Below the pieces are notes generated by a model, which had not been told where the DNA came from, did no database searches, and saw only the letters and a program-made list of their open reading frames with translations. Position numbers and translations under genes: made by a program. From the NCBI GenBank assembly GCA_025210805.1, contig JAOAQX010000032.1, forward strand, positions 1 to 64,000: a DNA stretch of 64,000 bases, in the 5' to 3' direction. Within the stretch, counting starts at the first letter, position 1. Each line of letters opens with the position of its first letter. Source of the stretch: Flavobacteriales bacterium. GTDB taxonomy: Bacteria > Bacteroidota > Bacteroidia > Flavobacteriales > CAJXXR01. Positions 33,560 through 42,291 of the stretch are shown here, one piece after another.

Positions 33560-34480
33560 ATGGGGAAAATGAATATCCACAGAAAAATTATGATTAATGC
33601 TGATAAACAAAAAGTTCACGATGTTTTAGTCGATTTTAATACTTGGACAAATTGGTCGCCGTGGCTTATCTGTGAGCCCGAAGCAAAAGTGGAAGTGAAC
33701 TCAGCTAAAAGCTATTATTCTTGGGAAGGGAAAAGAGTAGGAGCAGGTGAAATGGAAGTAACCGAAGATCTAGGAGATGAAATAAAGTATCGTTTAGCAT
33801 TTCTAAAGCCCTTTAAATCTAAAGCAAATGTAAGTTTTCGTTTGAAAGATATTAATGACGGAGTTGAAGTCACATGGACGATGGAAAGTAAGATGCCTTG
33901 GTTTATGTTCTTTATGAAAAAACAAATGGAAGCCTATGTTGGGATGGATTATGAAAGAGGGCTCAAAATGTTAAAAGATTTTATAGAGTTGGGTACTGTA
34001 GAAAGCTCACTCGAAATTAAGCCAGATGAACACTTTGACGGTTGTACTTTTATCGGAATTAAAAGATCGACAACTATTGAGGAAATGGGAGACATGATGA
34101 AAAAAGACTTCCTAACACTTACAAAGTTTGCACAAGAGCGTCAATTAGAGATGAACACATTGCCGTTTTCTCAGTATCACAAATTTGATTTTGTAAGTAA
34201 AGAAGTTGTTTACACAGCTGGTTTCCCAGTAGACAATGTACCAAAGGAATTGTCTGGAGAAATAATAACCGGTAATTTGCCCGCCATTTCTGTTAATAAA
34301 GTGAGGCATAAGGGACGCTACGAACATCTTGGAAATGCTTGGGCAGCACAAGTAATGATGCAAAGAAACAAGGAGTTTAAACCGCAGAAAAACTACCATC
34401 CATTTGAAGTTTATCAAAACAGTCCAGGAGACACGTCGATGTCTGAGCTTGTTGTAGATATTTGTTTTGCTAAAAAATAA
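33560..34480 (+). CDS. SRPBCC (START-like) plus GyrI-like effector-binding protein
   Basis: A 306-aa two-domain cytosolic protein. Residues 1-145 are a polyketide-cyclase/START-like fold (VHDVLVDFNTWTNWSPWLI). Residues 150-306 are a GyrI-like/AraC effector-binding domain (GCTFIGIKRSTTIEEM, VRHKGRYEHLGNAW, HPFEVYQNSPGDTS). Both fold types bind small hydrophobic ligands; stand-alone GyrI-like proteins can be hydrolases or sponges for cationic drugs. No DNA-binding domain is attached. Monocistronic, closed by a strong hairpin. Confidence 0.85.
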   Translation: MGKMNIHRKIMINADKQKVHDVLVDFNTWTNWSPWLICEPEAKVEVNSAKSYYSWEGKRVGAGEMEVTEDLGDEIKYRLAFLKPFKSKANVSFRLKDINDGVEVTWTMESKMPWFMFFMKKQMEAYVGMDYERGLKMLKDFIELGTVESSLEIKPDEHFDGCTFIGIKRSTTIEEMGDMMKKDFLTLTKFAQERQLEMNTLPFSQYHKFDFVSKEVVYTAGFPVDNVPKELSGEIITGNLPAISVNKVRHKGRYEHLGNAWAAQVMMQRNKEFKPQKNYHPFEVYQNSPGDTSMSELVVDICFAKK

Positions 34481-34500
34481 TTTTGAAAATAAATATAAAA

Positions 34501-34539
34501 AGAAAACCCCTTTTGTCCGTTGACAAATAGGGGTTTTCT
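34501..34539 (+). terminator. Long hairpin terminator
   Basis: AGAAAACCCC pairs with GGGGTTTTCT, and inner TTTGTC pairs with GACAAA, giving about 16 bp in all. It is 20 bp after the stop codon. The T tract is part of the stem. Confidence 0.8.
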
Positions 34540-34883
34540 AACTCGCACAATAATACATTTATAGGTATAGGAACAGATTCTGTTCGAATATTTAAATGTA
34601 TTTACAAATATAATAAAAAAAATATAGATTGTTATAAAAATAATACATTTTAAAGGCGTTATTATAACAAAGTATAATGATAAATATACAACATTCTTAT
34701 TTAGTATTCATTAGTTTTTGAAATGTTAAAAACTAAACATCTATTTAAAATACTTGTAAATACATATTTTAAATTTTTCTTTAATTTTTGGTTGTTGAAA
34801 TCTTCATTTTTTTTTCTAAATAATAATAACAAAATTGATGTAAATTTGTTCGCTAGTTTATGTTTCAATTAAAATAAATTAGC
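34540..34883. promoter_or_regulatory. AT-rich spacer with folD promoter element
   Basis: 344 bp, extremely AT-rich, no ORF. TAAATTTG at 34841-34848 is an exact -7 element, 35 bp before folD. No other structure that I can support. Confidence 0.5.
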
Positions 34884-35762
34884 ATGATTCTCTTAAGCGG
34901 TACCCAATGTTCTGCAAGCATCAAAGATGAAATAAAAGATACTTGTAAAACAATTCAAGAAGAAGGAAAAAGAGCACCAAAACTTATAGCCATTTTAGTG
35001 GGTGATGATGGAGCAAGTAGAACTTATGTAAATGCAAAAGTGAAGGCTTGTGAATATGTAGGTTTTGCCTCAGAAATTTTGAGATTTGATGCAAATATAT
35101 CAGAGTCAGAATTGATACAAGAGATTCAAAAGTTAAACCAAAATACTTCAGTTGATGGTTTTATTGTGCAGCTTCCTTTACCTAAGCATATATCAGAAGA
35201 AAATGTCACTATGGCGATTGATCCATCAAAAGATGTGGATGGATTTCATCCACAAAATATTGGTGAAATGGTTTTAGGAATGGATACATTTTTACCAGCA
35301 ACACCTAATGGGATTGTTGAGCTTTTGAAAAGGAGTAATATAGAAACCGAAGGTAAAAATTGTGTGGTTGTTGGAAGAAGTAATATTGTAGGAACTCCTA
35401 TGAGTATCTTGATGAGTAGGAATGTTTTAGGGGGGAATTCTACCGTAACGCTTACGCATAGTAGAACGAAGAATTTAAAGCAACATTGCCAAAATGCTGA
35501 TATTTTGATTGTGGCACTTGGTAAAGCGGAGTTTATAAAAGAAGATATGGTAAAAGAAGGTGCCGTGGTGATCGATGTGGGTATTCATAGAATCGATGAT
35601 CCTGAGGCTCCAAGAGGATTTAGACTGAAAGGAGACGTTGAGTTTGCTGGAGTTTCTAAAAAAGTACAAGCAATTACACCAGTACCTGGAGGTGTAGGCC
35701 CCATGACGATCGCTTCTTTATTACAGAATACTTTAAAAGCATACCAGAAATTTGCGAACTAA
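34884..35762 (+). CDS. folD: Bifunctional methylenetetrahydrofolate dehydrogenase/cyclohydrolase
   Basis: A 292-aa enzyme interconverting 5,10-methylene- and 10-formyl-tetrahydrofolate with NADP. Catalytic Lys in SRTYVNAKVKACEYVG, substrate loop VQLPLPKHI, the Asp of DPSKDVDGFHP, the NADP motif VVGRSNIVGTPMSILM, and PVPGGVGPMTIASLL. Length is standard. Monocistronic between its own -7 box and a bidirectional terminator. Confidence 0.97.
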   Translation: MILLSGTQCSASIKDEIKDTCKTIQEEGKRAPKLIAILVGDDGASRTYVNAKVKACEYVGFASEILRFDANISESELIQEIQKLNQNTSVDGFIVQLPLPKHISEENVTMAIDPSKDVDGFHPQNIGEMVLGMDTFLPATPNGIVELLKRSNIETEGKNCVVVGRSNIVGTPMSILMSRNVLGGNSTVTLTHSRTKNLKQHCQNADILIVALGKAEFIKEDMVKEGAVVIDVGIHRIDDPEAPRGFRLKGDVEFAGVSKKVQAITPVPGGVGPMTIASLLQNTLKAYQKFAN

Positions 35763-35812
35763 ATAAAAAATAGCCCATTTTTGGTGTTAATTTATTCATC
35801 GGTATAAATCAA

Positions 35813-35854
35813 AAAAAAAGGAGTTAACCAATCAAATGGTTCAACTCCTTTTTT
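35813..35854. terminator. Bidirectional terminator between folD and mscS
   Basis: Stem AAAAAAGGAGTT-AACCA with TGGTT-CAACTCCTTTTTT (one bulge), A-run and T-run on either side, between convergent genes. Confidence 0.9.
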
Positions 35855-35866
35855 AATGAGTAATAC

Positions 35867-35880
35867 GATTACTCGCTAAA
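35867..35880. repeat. Motif GATTACTNGCTAAA, copy 2
   Basis: Intergenic, just before the mscS stop; see 12886 and 49143. Confidence 0.4.
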
Positions 35881-35891
35881 ATTTTCAATGA

Positions 35892-36713
35892 TTATTTTTG
35901 GTTATAAACCACTTGCTTAAACGGAGCTTCAAACCCAGCTTTTCCAAGCTCAGCTTTTATTTGTCCTCTTAATCCCCAATAAACATCCCAGTAATTTTCA
36001 ACAGTACAGAAAGGTAAAGCAAGAAATTCTACAGAACTTTCTCCAAGATTTGTTACATAAACAGAAGGTGCTGGATCTTGTAGAACAATTGGTGAGTTTT
36101 TAAGAACATTCAAAACAATTTCTTGAGCTTTGTCTTGGTCTGCATCATATCTTACTGCAAAAGGGATATCTGCTCTTACATTTCCTTTTGCAGAGAAATT
36201 CACAATAGATTCGGCAGTGATTTTTCCATTAGGTACAATTACTGTTTTGTTTTGAAAAGTTTCTAAAAATGTAACAAATACGGATACTTCTTTTACAAAA
36301 CCTAAATGTCCATTTACTTCAATTAAATCACCGGCTTTAAAAGGTTTGAATATGAGAATCATTACCCCAGAAGCTACATTTCCAAAAGAACCTTGGAATG
36401 CCATTCCAATTGCTAAAGCAACTGCTCCTAATAAAGCTGCAAAAGAAGTCATTTCTACACCTAAAACGGAAGCAACAGAAATAAATAATAAGGCTTTAAG
36501 CAAGAGCCCAACAGTGGTAATGATAAATGGTTTTAAAGTGGCATCCATCTTAGAAGCATGAATTAACCTCGAAATTCCTTTAATCAAAAGACGTATGATA
36601 AGAAAACCAATAAATAAAGCAACTAATGCTCCTAAAAGTTTTGGTGCCCATTCTCCAGCACCTTGAATTCCAGATGTAATAAATGCATCTAAAGATTGTT
36701 TAATCGTTTCCAT
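35892..36713 (-). CDS. mscS: Small-conductance mechanosensitive channel (MscS family)
   Basis: A 273-aa channel of about E. coli MscS size. Three membrane helices in residues 20-110. The pore-lining TM3 is AALLGAVALAIGMAFQGSFG, a Gly/Ala-packed helix, followed by the beta domain (FKPFKAGDLIEVNGHLGFV, VIVPNGKI). A tension-gated osmotic safety valve in the inner membrane. The N-terminus is periplasmic and without extra domains. Monocistronic. Confidence 0.95.
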   Translation of the reverse strand: METIKQSLDAFITSGIQGAGEWAPKLLGALVALFIGFLIIRLLIKGISRLIHASKMDATLKPFIITTVGLLLKALLFISVASVLGVEMTSFAALLGAVALAIGMAFQGSFGNVASGVMILIFKPFKAGDLIEVNGHLGFVKEVSVFVTFLETFQNKTVIVPNGKITAESIVNFSAKGNVRADIPFAVRYDADQDKAQEIVLNVLKNSPIVLQDPAPSVYVTNLGESSVEFLALPFCTVENYWDVYWGLRGQIKAELGKAGFEAPFKQVVYNQK

Positions 36714-37196
36714 AATTTTTTATAATAATGTTAAAGTTTCTATCCTAATTATAGTTCTATTAGGATTTATGACTACAAGTTAAGATAGATTGTGTTCATG
36801 TGCAAATGATTTTTCTATAAATGGAGTGTTATAAAAGTGAATTGTAGTAAAATGTTAGTTAAATTCAATTTTTCGAGATTTGTCAGTTGTTTTTTGGGAT
36901 TTGAGCTTAATTAATTCTATTTGAAGATCAAAAGAGAATTCAAAGGTGAAAGTGTAGTTATACATTGTGATTCTGCTAATAAATGGGGGAAAAGGGTGTA
37001 AAGTCGATAATAATATCGAATGATTCTTTTATATCCAACAAATATTTATATCTAATCTTTGTTAGCTGTAGTTGCCGTTTTTGATGATAATTGTTGTCGC
37101 AGAAGATCTATTTTTGAGGGAAGCGCTTTTAGCTTTGTTCAGAATATTCAGAGCAATGCTTACCTTTACCAAAGTAAGACTAAAACAACAATAAAT
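36714..37196. promoter_or_regulatory. 483-bp divergent spacer between mscS and a membrane protein
   Basis: Contains an inverted repeat TCCTAAT/ATTAGGA (36743-36765), 30 bp upstream of mscS, as the only clear structure. A TTG-started extension of the next gene (from 37059) encodes an unlikely N-terminus, so I treat that stretch as non-coding. Confidence 0.4.
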
Positions 37197-37730
37197 ATGG
37201 AATTATATATCACTTTAAGTATTGTAGCAATTTTTCTCATTGTTTTGGGTGGAATTTATCTACTTATTCAGCGTTTTTTACAAAGAGAAGAAGAAATGCG
37301 TTATTTAGAATTGAGGAAAATGAATCAACAAATTGCTACACCAGCAAGGCTACAAGCTTATGAAAGGTTGGCTTTATTTCTTGAAAGAATTCATCCAAAA
37401 AGCTTGATCATACGAATGCATCCTCAAGAAAATATTTCGGCAATGGAGTATAAAAATGTTTTACAACAAAGTGTTCAGCAAGAATTTGATCACAATATTT
37501 CACAGCAAATATATGTGTCTCGTGAGCTTTGGGAAACCATTGAAGCTGCAAAAAATCAAGTAGTGTTGGAGCTTGCAGAATTGTCAAAAGGAATGCCTCC
37601 TCAAACGCCATCGCCTGCATTTTTCCAAATGATGCAAGCGAAGCTAGATGAAGAACATGAAGAAGCGGTTGAATGGATAGCGGATATGGCTTTGGTTCAA
37701 ATTCGAACGGAAGTTGCCAAACAATTTTAA
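37197..37730 (+). CDS. Membrane-anchored protein of unknown function
   Basis: A 177-aa protein from ATG 37197, where a normal N-terminus begins (MELYITLSIVAIFLIVLGG, one membrane helix). The cytosolic remainder is helical and charged (ERLALFLERIHPKSLIIRMH, LELAELSKGMPPQTPSPAFF). I recall similar uncharacterised proteins in flavobacteria but no function. It is 3 bp upstream of the copper-type ATPase and probably in one operon with it. Confidence 0.7.
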   Translation: MELYITLSIVAIFLIVLGGIYLLIQRFLQREEEMRYLELRKMNQQIATPARLQAYERLALFLERIHPKSLIIRMHPQENISAMEYKNVLQQSVQQEFDHNISQQIYVSRELWETIEAAKNQVVLELAELSKGMPPQTPSPAFFQMMQAKLDEEHEEAVEWIADMALVQIRTEVAKQF

Positions 37731-37733
37731 ACC

Positions 37734-39857
37734 ATGGCTAGTATAAAAAAACAAGAGTTTATTGTAGAAGGAATGACCTGTGCAAATTGTGCACTTTCTG
37801 TAAGAAAAACACTTGAAGCTAAGGGGCTCAAAAACGTTGATGTAAGATTTCAAGACGATTTAGTGCGTTTTGATTTTGTGGAGAATATTGACCTAGAAAC
37901 CATTAAAAAAGACATTGAAAAATCGGGTTTTAAAGCACAAATTATTGATGAAAATAACGATATTGAAGCACTAAAAAGCAAAAGAAGCACCCATAAAGCA
38001 GTCTTGTATTTCTTTTTGACTTTGCCCTTTTCTTTATTATTGTTTTCAGCAATGTTTTTTTCTAAAGGAAGCTGGATACAAAATGGTTATGTTCAGCTAG
38101 TGTTGTCTATTCCTGTTTTGATTATCGGGCTGATGAATTACGGAAAAGGTGCAATAGGTTCTATCCGTGCAGGATTAGCCAATATGGATGTTCTGATTCT
38201 TATGGGGGCTCTATCGGCCTTTGGGTACAGCTTATACGGGTTGTTTTTTACTCAAAACCCTGGCGAATATATGTTCTTTGAAACTTCGGCAACCATAATT
38301 ACTTTGGTTCTTTTGGGTTCTGTGATCGAGCATTATGCCCTCAAAAAAACCAATACAGCTTTGAGTGAGCTAAGAAGTTTTGAAGAGGATGTTTACACCG
38401 TAAAAACAGCCGAAGGATTAGAAGAAAAGAAAACAAAAGATATTCCCATTGGTGCTTATGTAATGATTAATCAAGGTGACGCAATTCCTTGCGATGGAAG
38501 GATAGAGTCTGGAGACGCTTCTCTTGATGAATCTATGCTTACTGGTGAATCTCATGCGATAACAAAAGGACAAGGAGATACCGTAAAAAGTGGATCTATT
38601 AATGTTCATGGAAGTTTTGTGATGCGTGTTGAAGCAGTCTCAAAAAACAGTACACTTTCTAGAATTGTAGAAATGATGGAGTCAGCGGAAGTTCAAAGAG
38701 CGCCCATTCAGCATTTGGCGGATCAAGTGAGTGCTTGGTTTGTACCTATTGTTGCGAGTATTTCTGTATTAGGTTTTTTCTTAAACTATTTCCTTTTTGA
38801 TATTAGTTTACAAGCTTCGGTACTCAGAAGTATTGCCGTTTTAGTAATCTCTTGTCCTTGTGCATTAGGCTTAGCAACGCCTACAGCGGTAGTCGTGGGA
38901 ATTGGAAAAGCAATTAAAAAAGGAGTTTTGTTTCGATCTGCTCAAGCTTTAGAGCATTTTGCAAAAGTGAAAAAAATATTTTTAGATAAAACAGGAACGC
39001 TCACCAAAGGATCATTTGTGGTGGATGAAATTAAAATATTTGGAGAGGAATCTGCCCTAAAAGTGCGAAGTGTTATAGATGCATTAGAATCCCATTCTTC
39101 CCATCCTATCGCTAAATCAATAAGAAATTCTTTAATAGATCATGAAAAAGAAATAATAGAATTAAATGATATTGAAGAGCAAGCGGGTTTCGGAATACTT
39201 GGTAAAGATCCTGAGGGCAATATTTGGAAATTAGGTTCTTATAGATGGTTGCCTGAGCAAAATAAAGCTCAAGACTTTCATCTATTTTTGATTAAAAATC
39301 AAGTGCATATTGCTTCTGTAAAATTGAGTGACGAGGTAAAAGAAGATACCCAAGAAACTTTAAAATATTTTGAGAAAAGTGGAATTAATTTGTCAATTAT
39401 CAGCGGAGATAAACAGGAAAAAGTAGATGAATTATCCATTGAATTCGGAATAGAAGCAAAGGGCGAATTATTGCCAGATGAAAAACTTTTGCTTATTCAA
39501 AAAGCATCTCAAAACGCACATACAGCTATGGTAGGAGATGGAATAAATGATGCACCCGCTTTGAAAAAAGCTGACATAGGTGTTTCTTTTACTCATGCCA
39601 ATGATATTACCCAGCACCAAGCAGATATTCTCTTGTTGAATCCTGATAAAATCGGTCAATTAAAAGAGGCACATCGAATTTCTTACCTTACTTATCAAAC
39701 AATTAAGCAAAATCTATTTTGGGCATTTTCTTATAATTTGGTTGCCATTCCCATGGCACTTCTAGGATTTGTAGATCCAATGTATGCTGCATTGTTTATG
39801 GCATTTTCTGATGTCGTAGTAGTGGGGAATTCACTTTGGTTAAAAACAAAAAAATAG
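37734..39857 (+). CDS. copA: P1B-type heavy-metal ATPase, CopA-like
   Basis: A 707-aa ATPase pumping Cu(I) (inferred) out of the cytosol. One HMA domain (GMTCANC, Cys16 and Cys19), actuator motif TGES, metal-site CPC at 374-376 (SCPCALGLATP), phosphorylation DKTGT (Asp418), SHPIAKSI, and GDGINDAP. In the last helices FSYNLVAIP supplies the Tyr-Asn pair of Cu+ pumps. The usual MxxSS is MAFSD here. No csoR, copZ or copper operator is adjacent. Confidence 0.92.
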   Translation: MASIKKQEFIVEGMTCANCALSVRKTLEAKGLKNVDVRFQDDLVRFDFVENIDLETIKKDIEKSGFKAQIIDENNDIEALKSKRSTHKAVLYFFLTLPFSLLLFSAMFFSKGSWIQNGYVQLVLSIPVLIIGLMNYGKGAIGSIRAGLANMDVLILMGALSAFGYSLYGLFFTQNPGEYMFFETSATIITLVLLGSVIEHYALKKTNTALSELRSFEEDVYTVKTAEGLEEKKTKDIPIGAYVMINQGDAIPCDGRIESGDASLDESMLTGESHAITKGQGDTVKSGSINVHGSFVMRVEAVSKNSTLSRIVEMMESAEVQRAPIQHLADQVSAWFVPIVASISVLGFFLNYFLFDISLQASVLRSIAVLVISCPCALGLATPTAVVVGIGKAIKKGVLFRSAQALEHFAKVKKIFLDKTGTLTKGSFVVDEIKIFGEESALKVRSVIDALESHSSHPIAKSIRNSLIDHEKEIIELNDIEEQAGFGILGKDPEGNIWKLGSYRWLPEQNKAQDFHLFLIKNQVHIASVKLSDEVKEDTQETLKYFEKSGINLSIISGDKQEKVDELSIEFGIEAKGELLPDEKLLLIQKASQNAHTAMVGDGINDAPALKKADIGVSFTHANDITQHQADILLLNPDKIGQLKEAHRISYLTYQTIKQNLFWAFSYNLVAIPMALLGFVDPMYAALFMAFSDVVVVGNSLWLKTKK

Positions 39858-39860
39858 AAG

Positions 39861-40208
39861 ATGAATGCTGTAGAGGAATATTACCACAATCTTTCGGAGA
39901 ATTACCGTGCTACTTATTTGTATATCCGAGAATTGATCAAAAAGCGTATTCCAGAATTTGATGAAGCGAAAAAGTATGGAGTTCCTTTTTTTTGTCTGAA
40001 TGGAAAAAACGTAATTTATCTATATAAAAATGAAAAAAAGCAAGCATTTTATTTAGGTTTTATGCAAGGTGAAAATTATGATCACCCTAGATTAGTTTTT
40101 GAAGGAAGAAAATGGGTGAAAGTATTTCATTTTGACCCCAAGGGCGATTTTCCCGAAGAAGAATTTTTGGAAATATTAGAAACTGTAAAAAAACACCATC
40201 AGTTGTGA
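39861..40208 (+). CDS. DUF1801-family protein
   Basis: A 115-aa single-domain protein of the DUF1801/YdhG type: NLSENYRATYLYIRELIKKR near the start, YGVPFFCLNGKNVIYLYKNE in the core and FEGRKWVKVFHF later. The fold is SCP2/frataxin-like, with unknown function. It starts 3 bp after copA and ends in a 4-bp overlap with the peptidase gene, so it is embedded in a copA-DUF1801-peptidase-osmC run. Confidence 0.85.
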   Translation: MNAVEEYYHNLSENYRATYLYIRELIKKRIPEFDEAKKYGVPFFCLNGKNVIYLYKNEKKQAFYLGFMQGENYDHPRLVFEGRKWVKVFHFDPKGDFPEEEFLEILETVKKHHQL

Positions 40209-41812
40209 ATAAAAATACCATCACATTTTTTTTGATCTTATCGATGTTTTTAAGTTTGAAAACCTCTGTTTATGGACAAGAAAATATTCTTTTGGCAACG
40301 CCAAACAAAGAAAGATTAGCCTATAATGTTCATCATTATGAACTAGATTTACAAGTAAGTTTTGAGGAGAAAAAGCTGAAAGGGCATGTCACAGTTTATT
40401 TTGAACTTAATAATGAAACGGAAAAACTTTCTGTTGACTTACACAAAAATTTATCTATAAATAGAATTATTTGGAGTGGGCAGTCACTTCCTTTCAAAAG
40501 AATTCATAGACAAGTGATGATCACTTTTCCTGAAATGTTAAAAAAAGGAAGTAATAGTCAGTTTACAATATATTATGAAGGGAGTCCTCTTGAAGCAAAA
40601 AATCCCCCTTGGAGCGGCGGTTTTACATGGTATCAAGATACGCAAGCAAATCCTTGGTTAGGGGTTTCTTGTCAAGGTGATGGTGCCAGTACTTGGTGGC
40701 CAAATAAAGATTTGTTGTCAGATGAAGCAGATAGTGTAACATTTTCTTGCACTTACCCTGATTCATTATTTTTTGTGAGCAATGGAAACCTTTATGCGGA
40801 TTCTATTTTAGCAAACGGGTGGCGTAAAACAACTTGGAAAACACATCATCCCATCAATAATTATAATATCACTATGAATATTGGAAATTATACCCATTTT
40901 TCTGATACTTTTCAAAGTGTAGATGGAGCTGTTATTGATTTAGATTATTATGTTTTAAAAAATCATCTTAAAAAAGCCAAAAAGCAATTCACACAAGTGA
41001 AACCCATGCTTCGTAGTTTCGAAAAATATTTCGGAGCGTATCCTTTTCCAAAAGACGGTTATGCCTTGGTAGAAACACCTTATTTAGGTATGGAACACCA
41101 GTCTGCAATCGCTTATGGAAATCAATACAAAAAGGGGTATTTAGGAGCTTACCCAAAGGAAATAGATTTTGATTTTATCATTATTCATGAAAGTGGTCAT
41201 GAGTGGTGGGGAAACTCTGTGAGCATGAAAGATCGTGCAGATATGTGGATTCACGAAAGTTTTTGTACGTATTCAGAAGCTTTGTATGTGGAGGATTTGT
41301 ATGGTTATGAGTCGATGTTAGATTATTTAGCTTATCAAAGAAAAAGAATTACTCACGATGCTCCTCTGCAAGGAGTTCCTCATACTCATAAAAGTGGTCA
41401 CCACACTGATATCTATTTTAAAGGAACTTGGGTGTTGCATACTTTGAGAAATATCGTGGCTGATGATAGACTTTGGTTACAAACCATTAAAAAATTATCA
41501 CTTAAATTTCGCCATCAAATTGTAACAGGAGAAGAAGTAAAAGATTTTTTGGAACAATCTCTTGATAAAGAGTTGGATGTATTTTTTAAGGTCTATTTAG
41601 ATCAAAAAGAAATCCCCCGAGTGTTTATCAAAAGAAAGCGAAGAAAGGATCTTATTTATCTGGAAGGATTAGGTAATCTTAAAATTCCTATCGAAATTGG
41701 CAATCGAAAATATATTTTGAGCAAAAACAAGATAAAAATTCCCAAAAAACATCGGGAAGAATTTCAAAATTATCTTTTTAGACACTTTCTGTTTGATATC
41801 AATCTAAAATAA
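40205..41812 (+). CDS. M1-family zinc metallopeptidase (exported)
   Basis: A 535-aa gluzincin aminopeptidase. It starts with GTG 40205 overlapping the previous stop (GTGA), which gives an intact signal peptide (ITFFLILSMFLSLKTSVYG). The N-terminal beta-saddle covers about 35-230. The substrate-end motif appears as GMEHQSAIAYGN. Zinc site: HESGH at 328-332 with Glu351 (HExxH-x18-E). It lacks the long C-terminal HEAT domain of large M1 enzymes, as in many Bacteroidota members. Likely periplasmic peptide degradation. Confidence 0.93.
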   Translation: MNKNTITFFLILSMFLSLKTSVYGQENILLATPNKERLAYNVHHYELDLQVSFEEKKLKGHVTVYFELNNETEKLSVDLHKNLSINRIIWSGQSLPFKRIHRQVMITFPEMLKKGSNSQFTIYYEGSPLEAKNPPWSGGFTWYQDTQANPWLGVSCQGDGASTWWPNKDLLSDEADSVTFSCTYPDSLFFVSNGNLYADSILANGWRKTTWKTHHPINNYNITMNIGNYTHFSDTFQSVDGAVIDLDYYVLKNHLKKAKKQFTQVKPMLRSFEKYFGAYPFPKDGYALVETPYLGMEHQSAIAYGNQYKKGYLGAYPKEIDFDFIIIHESGHEWWGNSVSMKDRADMWIHESFCTYSEALYVEDLYGYESMLDYLAYQRKRITHDAPLQGVPHTHKSGHHTDIYFKGTWVLHTLRNIVADDRLWLQTIKKLSLKFRHQIVTGEEVKDFLEQSLDKELDVFFKVYLDQKEIPRVFIKRKRRKDLIYLEGLGNLKIPIEIGNRKYILSKNKIKIPKKHREEFQNYLFRHFLFDINLK

Positions 41813-41815
41813 AAC

Positions 41816-42205
41816 ATGATTACTACAAAAACAACAACAAAAGATCAGTACAAAACTGATACAGCGGTAAGAGATTATAATCTCCAAATGGATAATTCAC
41901 CTGCAAATAATGGAGGGAATTATGGAGCAAGTCCAAAAGAGCATTTAACTGCAGCATTGGGTGGTTGTACAACGATGACGCTCAAAATGTATATTGAGAG
42001 AAAAGGATGGGAAGTAGGAAGTATTACTGCCGACACCAGTTTTGAAATGAAAGAAGATCGTTCAACAGCTTTTCATATTCATATTTCTATTGAGGGTGAT
42101 TTTGATGAGAAACAGCAAAAAAGATTAAAAGCAATAGCGCCAAAATGTCCTGTACATAAATTATTGGCAGGAAACAGTGAAATTACCGTTTCTTGGGATT
42201 TTTAA
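41816..42205 (+). CDS. OsmC/Ohr-family peroxiredoxin-like protein
   Basis: A 129-aa protein with the two reactive cysteines of the family: GGCTTMTLKMY on the long helix and KCPVHKLL. These reduce organic peroxides in OsmC/Ohr enzymes. Thiol environment and length fit the OsmC branch (YhfA-like). It starts 3 bp after the M1 peptidase gene. Confidence 0.9.
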   Translation: MITTKTTTKDQYKTDTAVRDYNLQMDNSPANNGGNYGASPKEHLTAALGGCTTMTLKMYIERKGWEVGSITADTSFEMKEDRSTAFHIHISIEGDFDEKQQKRLKAIAPKCPVHKLLAGNSEITVSWDF

Positions 42206-42291
42206 AGAATCTTGAAGAATGGATAATTTCCTATTCAAAAAATAGGAATAAATTCGCCTAAAATTATAGTAAACATTAAAATAAATCACCC

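Noticed and set aside
36743-36765. Hairpin TCCTAAT/ATTAGGA as a riboswitch for mscS
   Set aside because: Seven-bp stem alone, no further structure, no conserved motif recognised.
37059-37196. 46-residue N-terminal extension of the membrane protein before copA
   Set aside because: It begins with TTG and encodes an atypical sequence. ATG 37197 begins directly at a membrane anchor.
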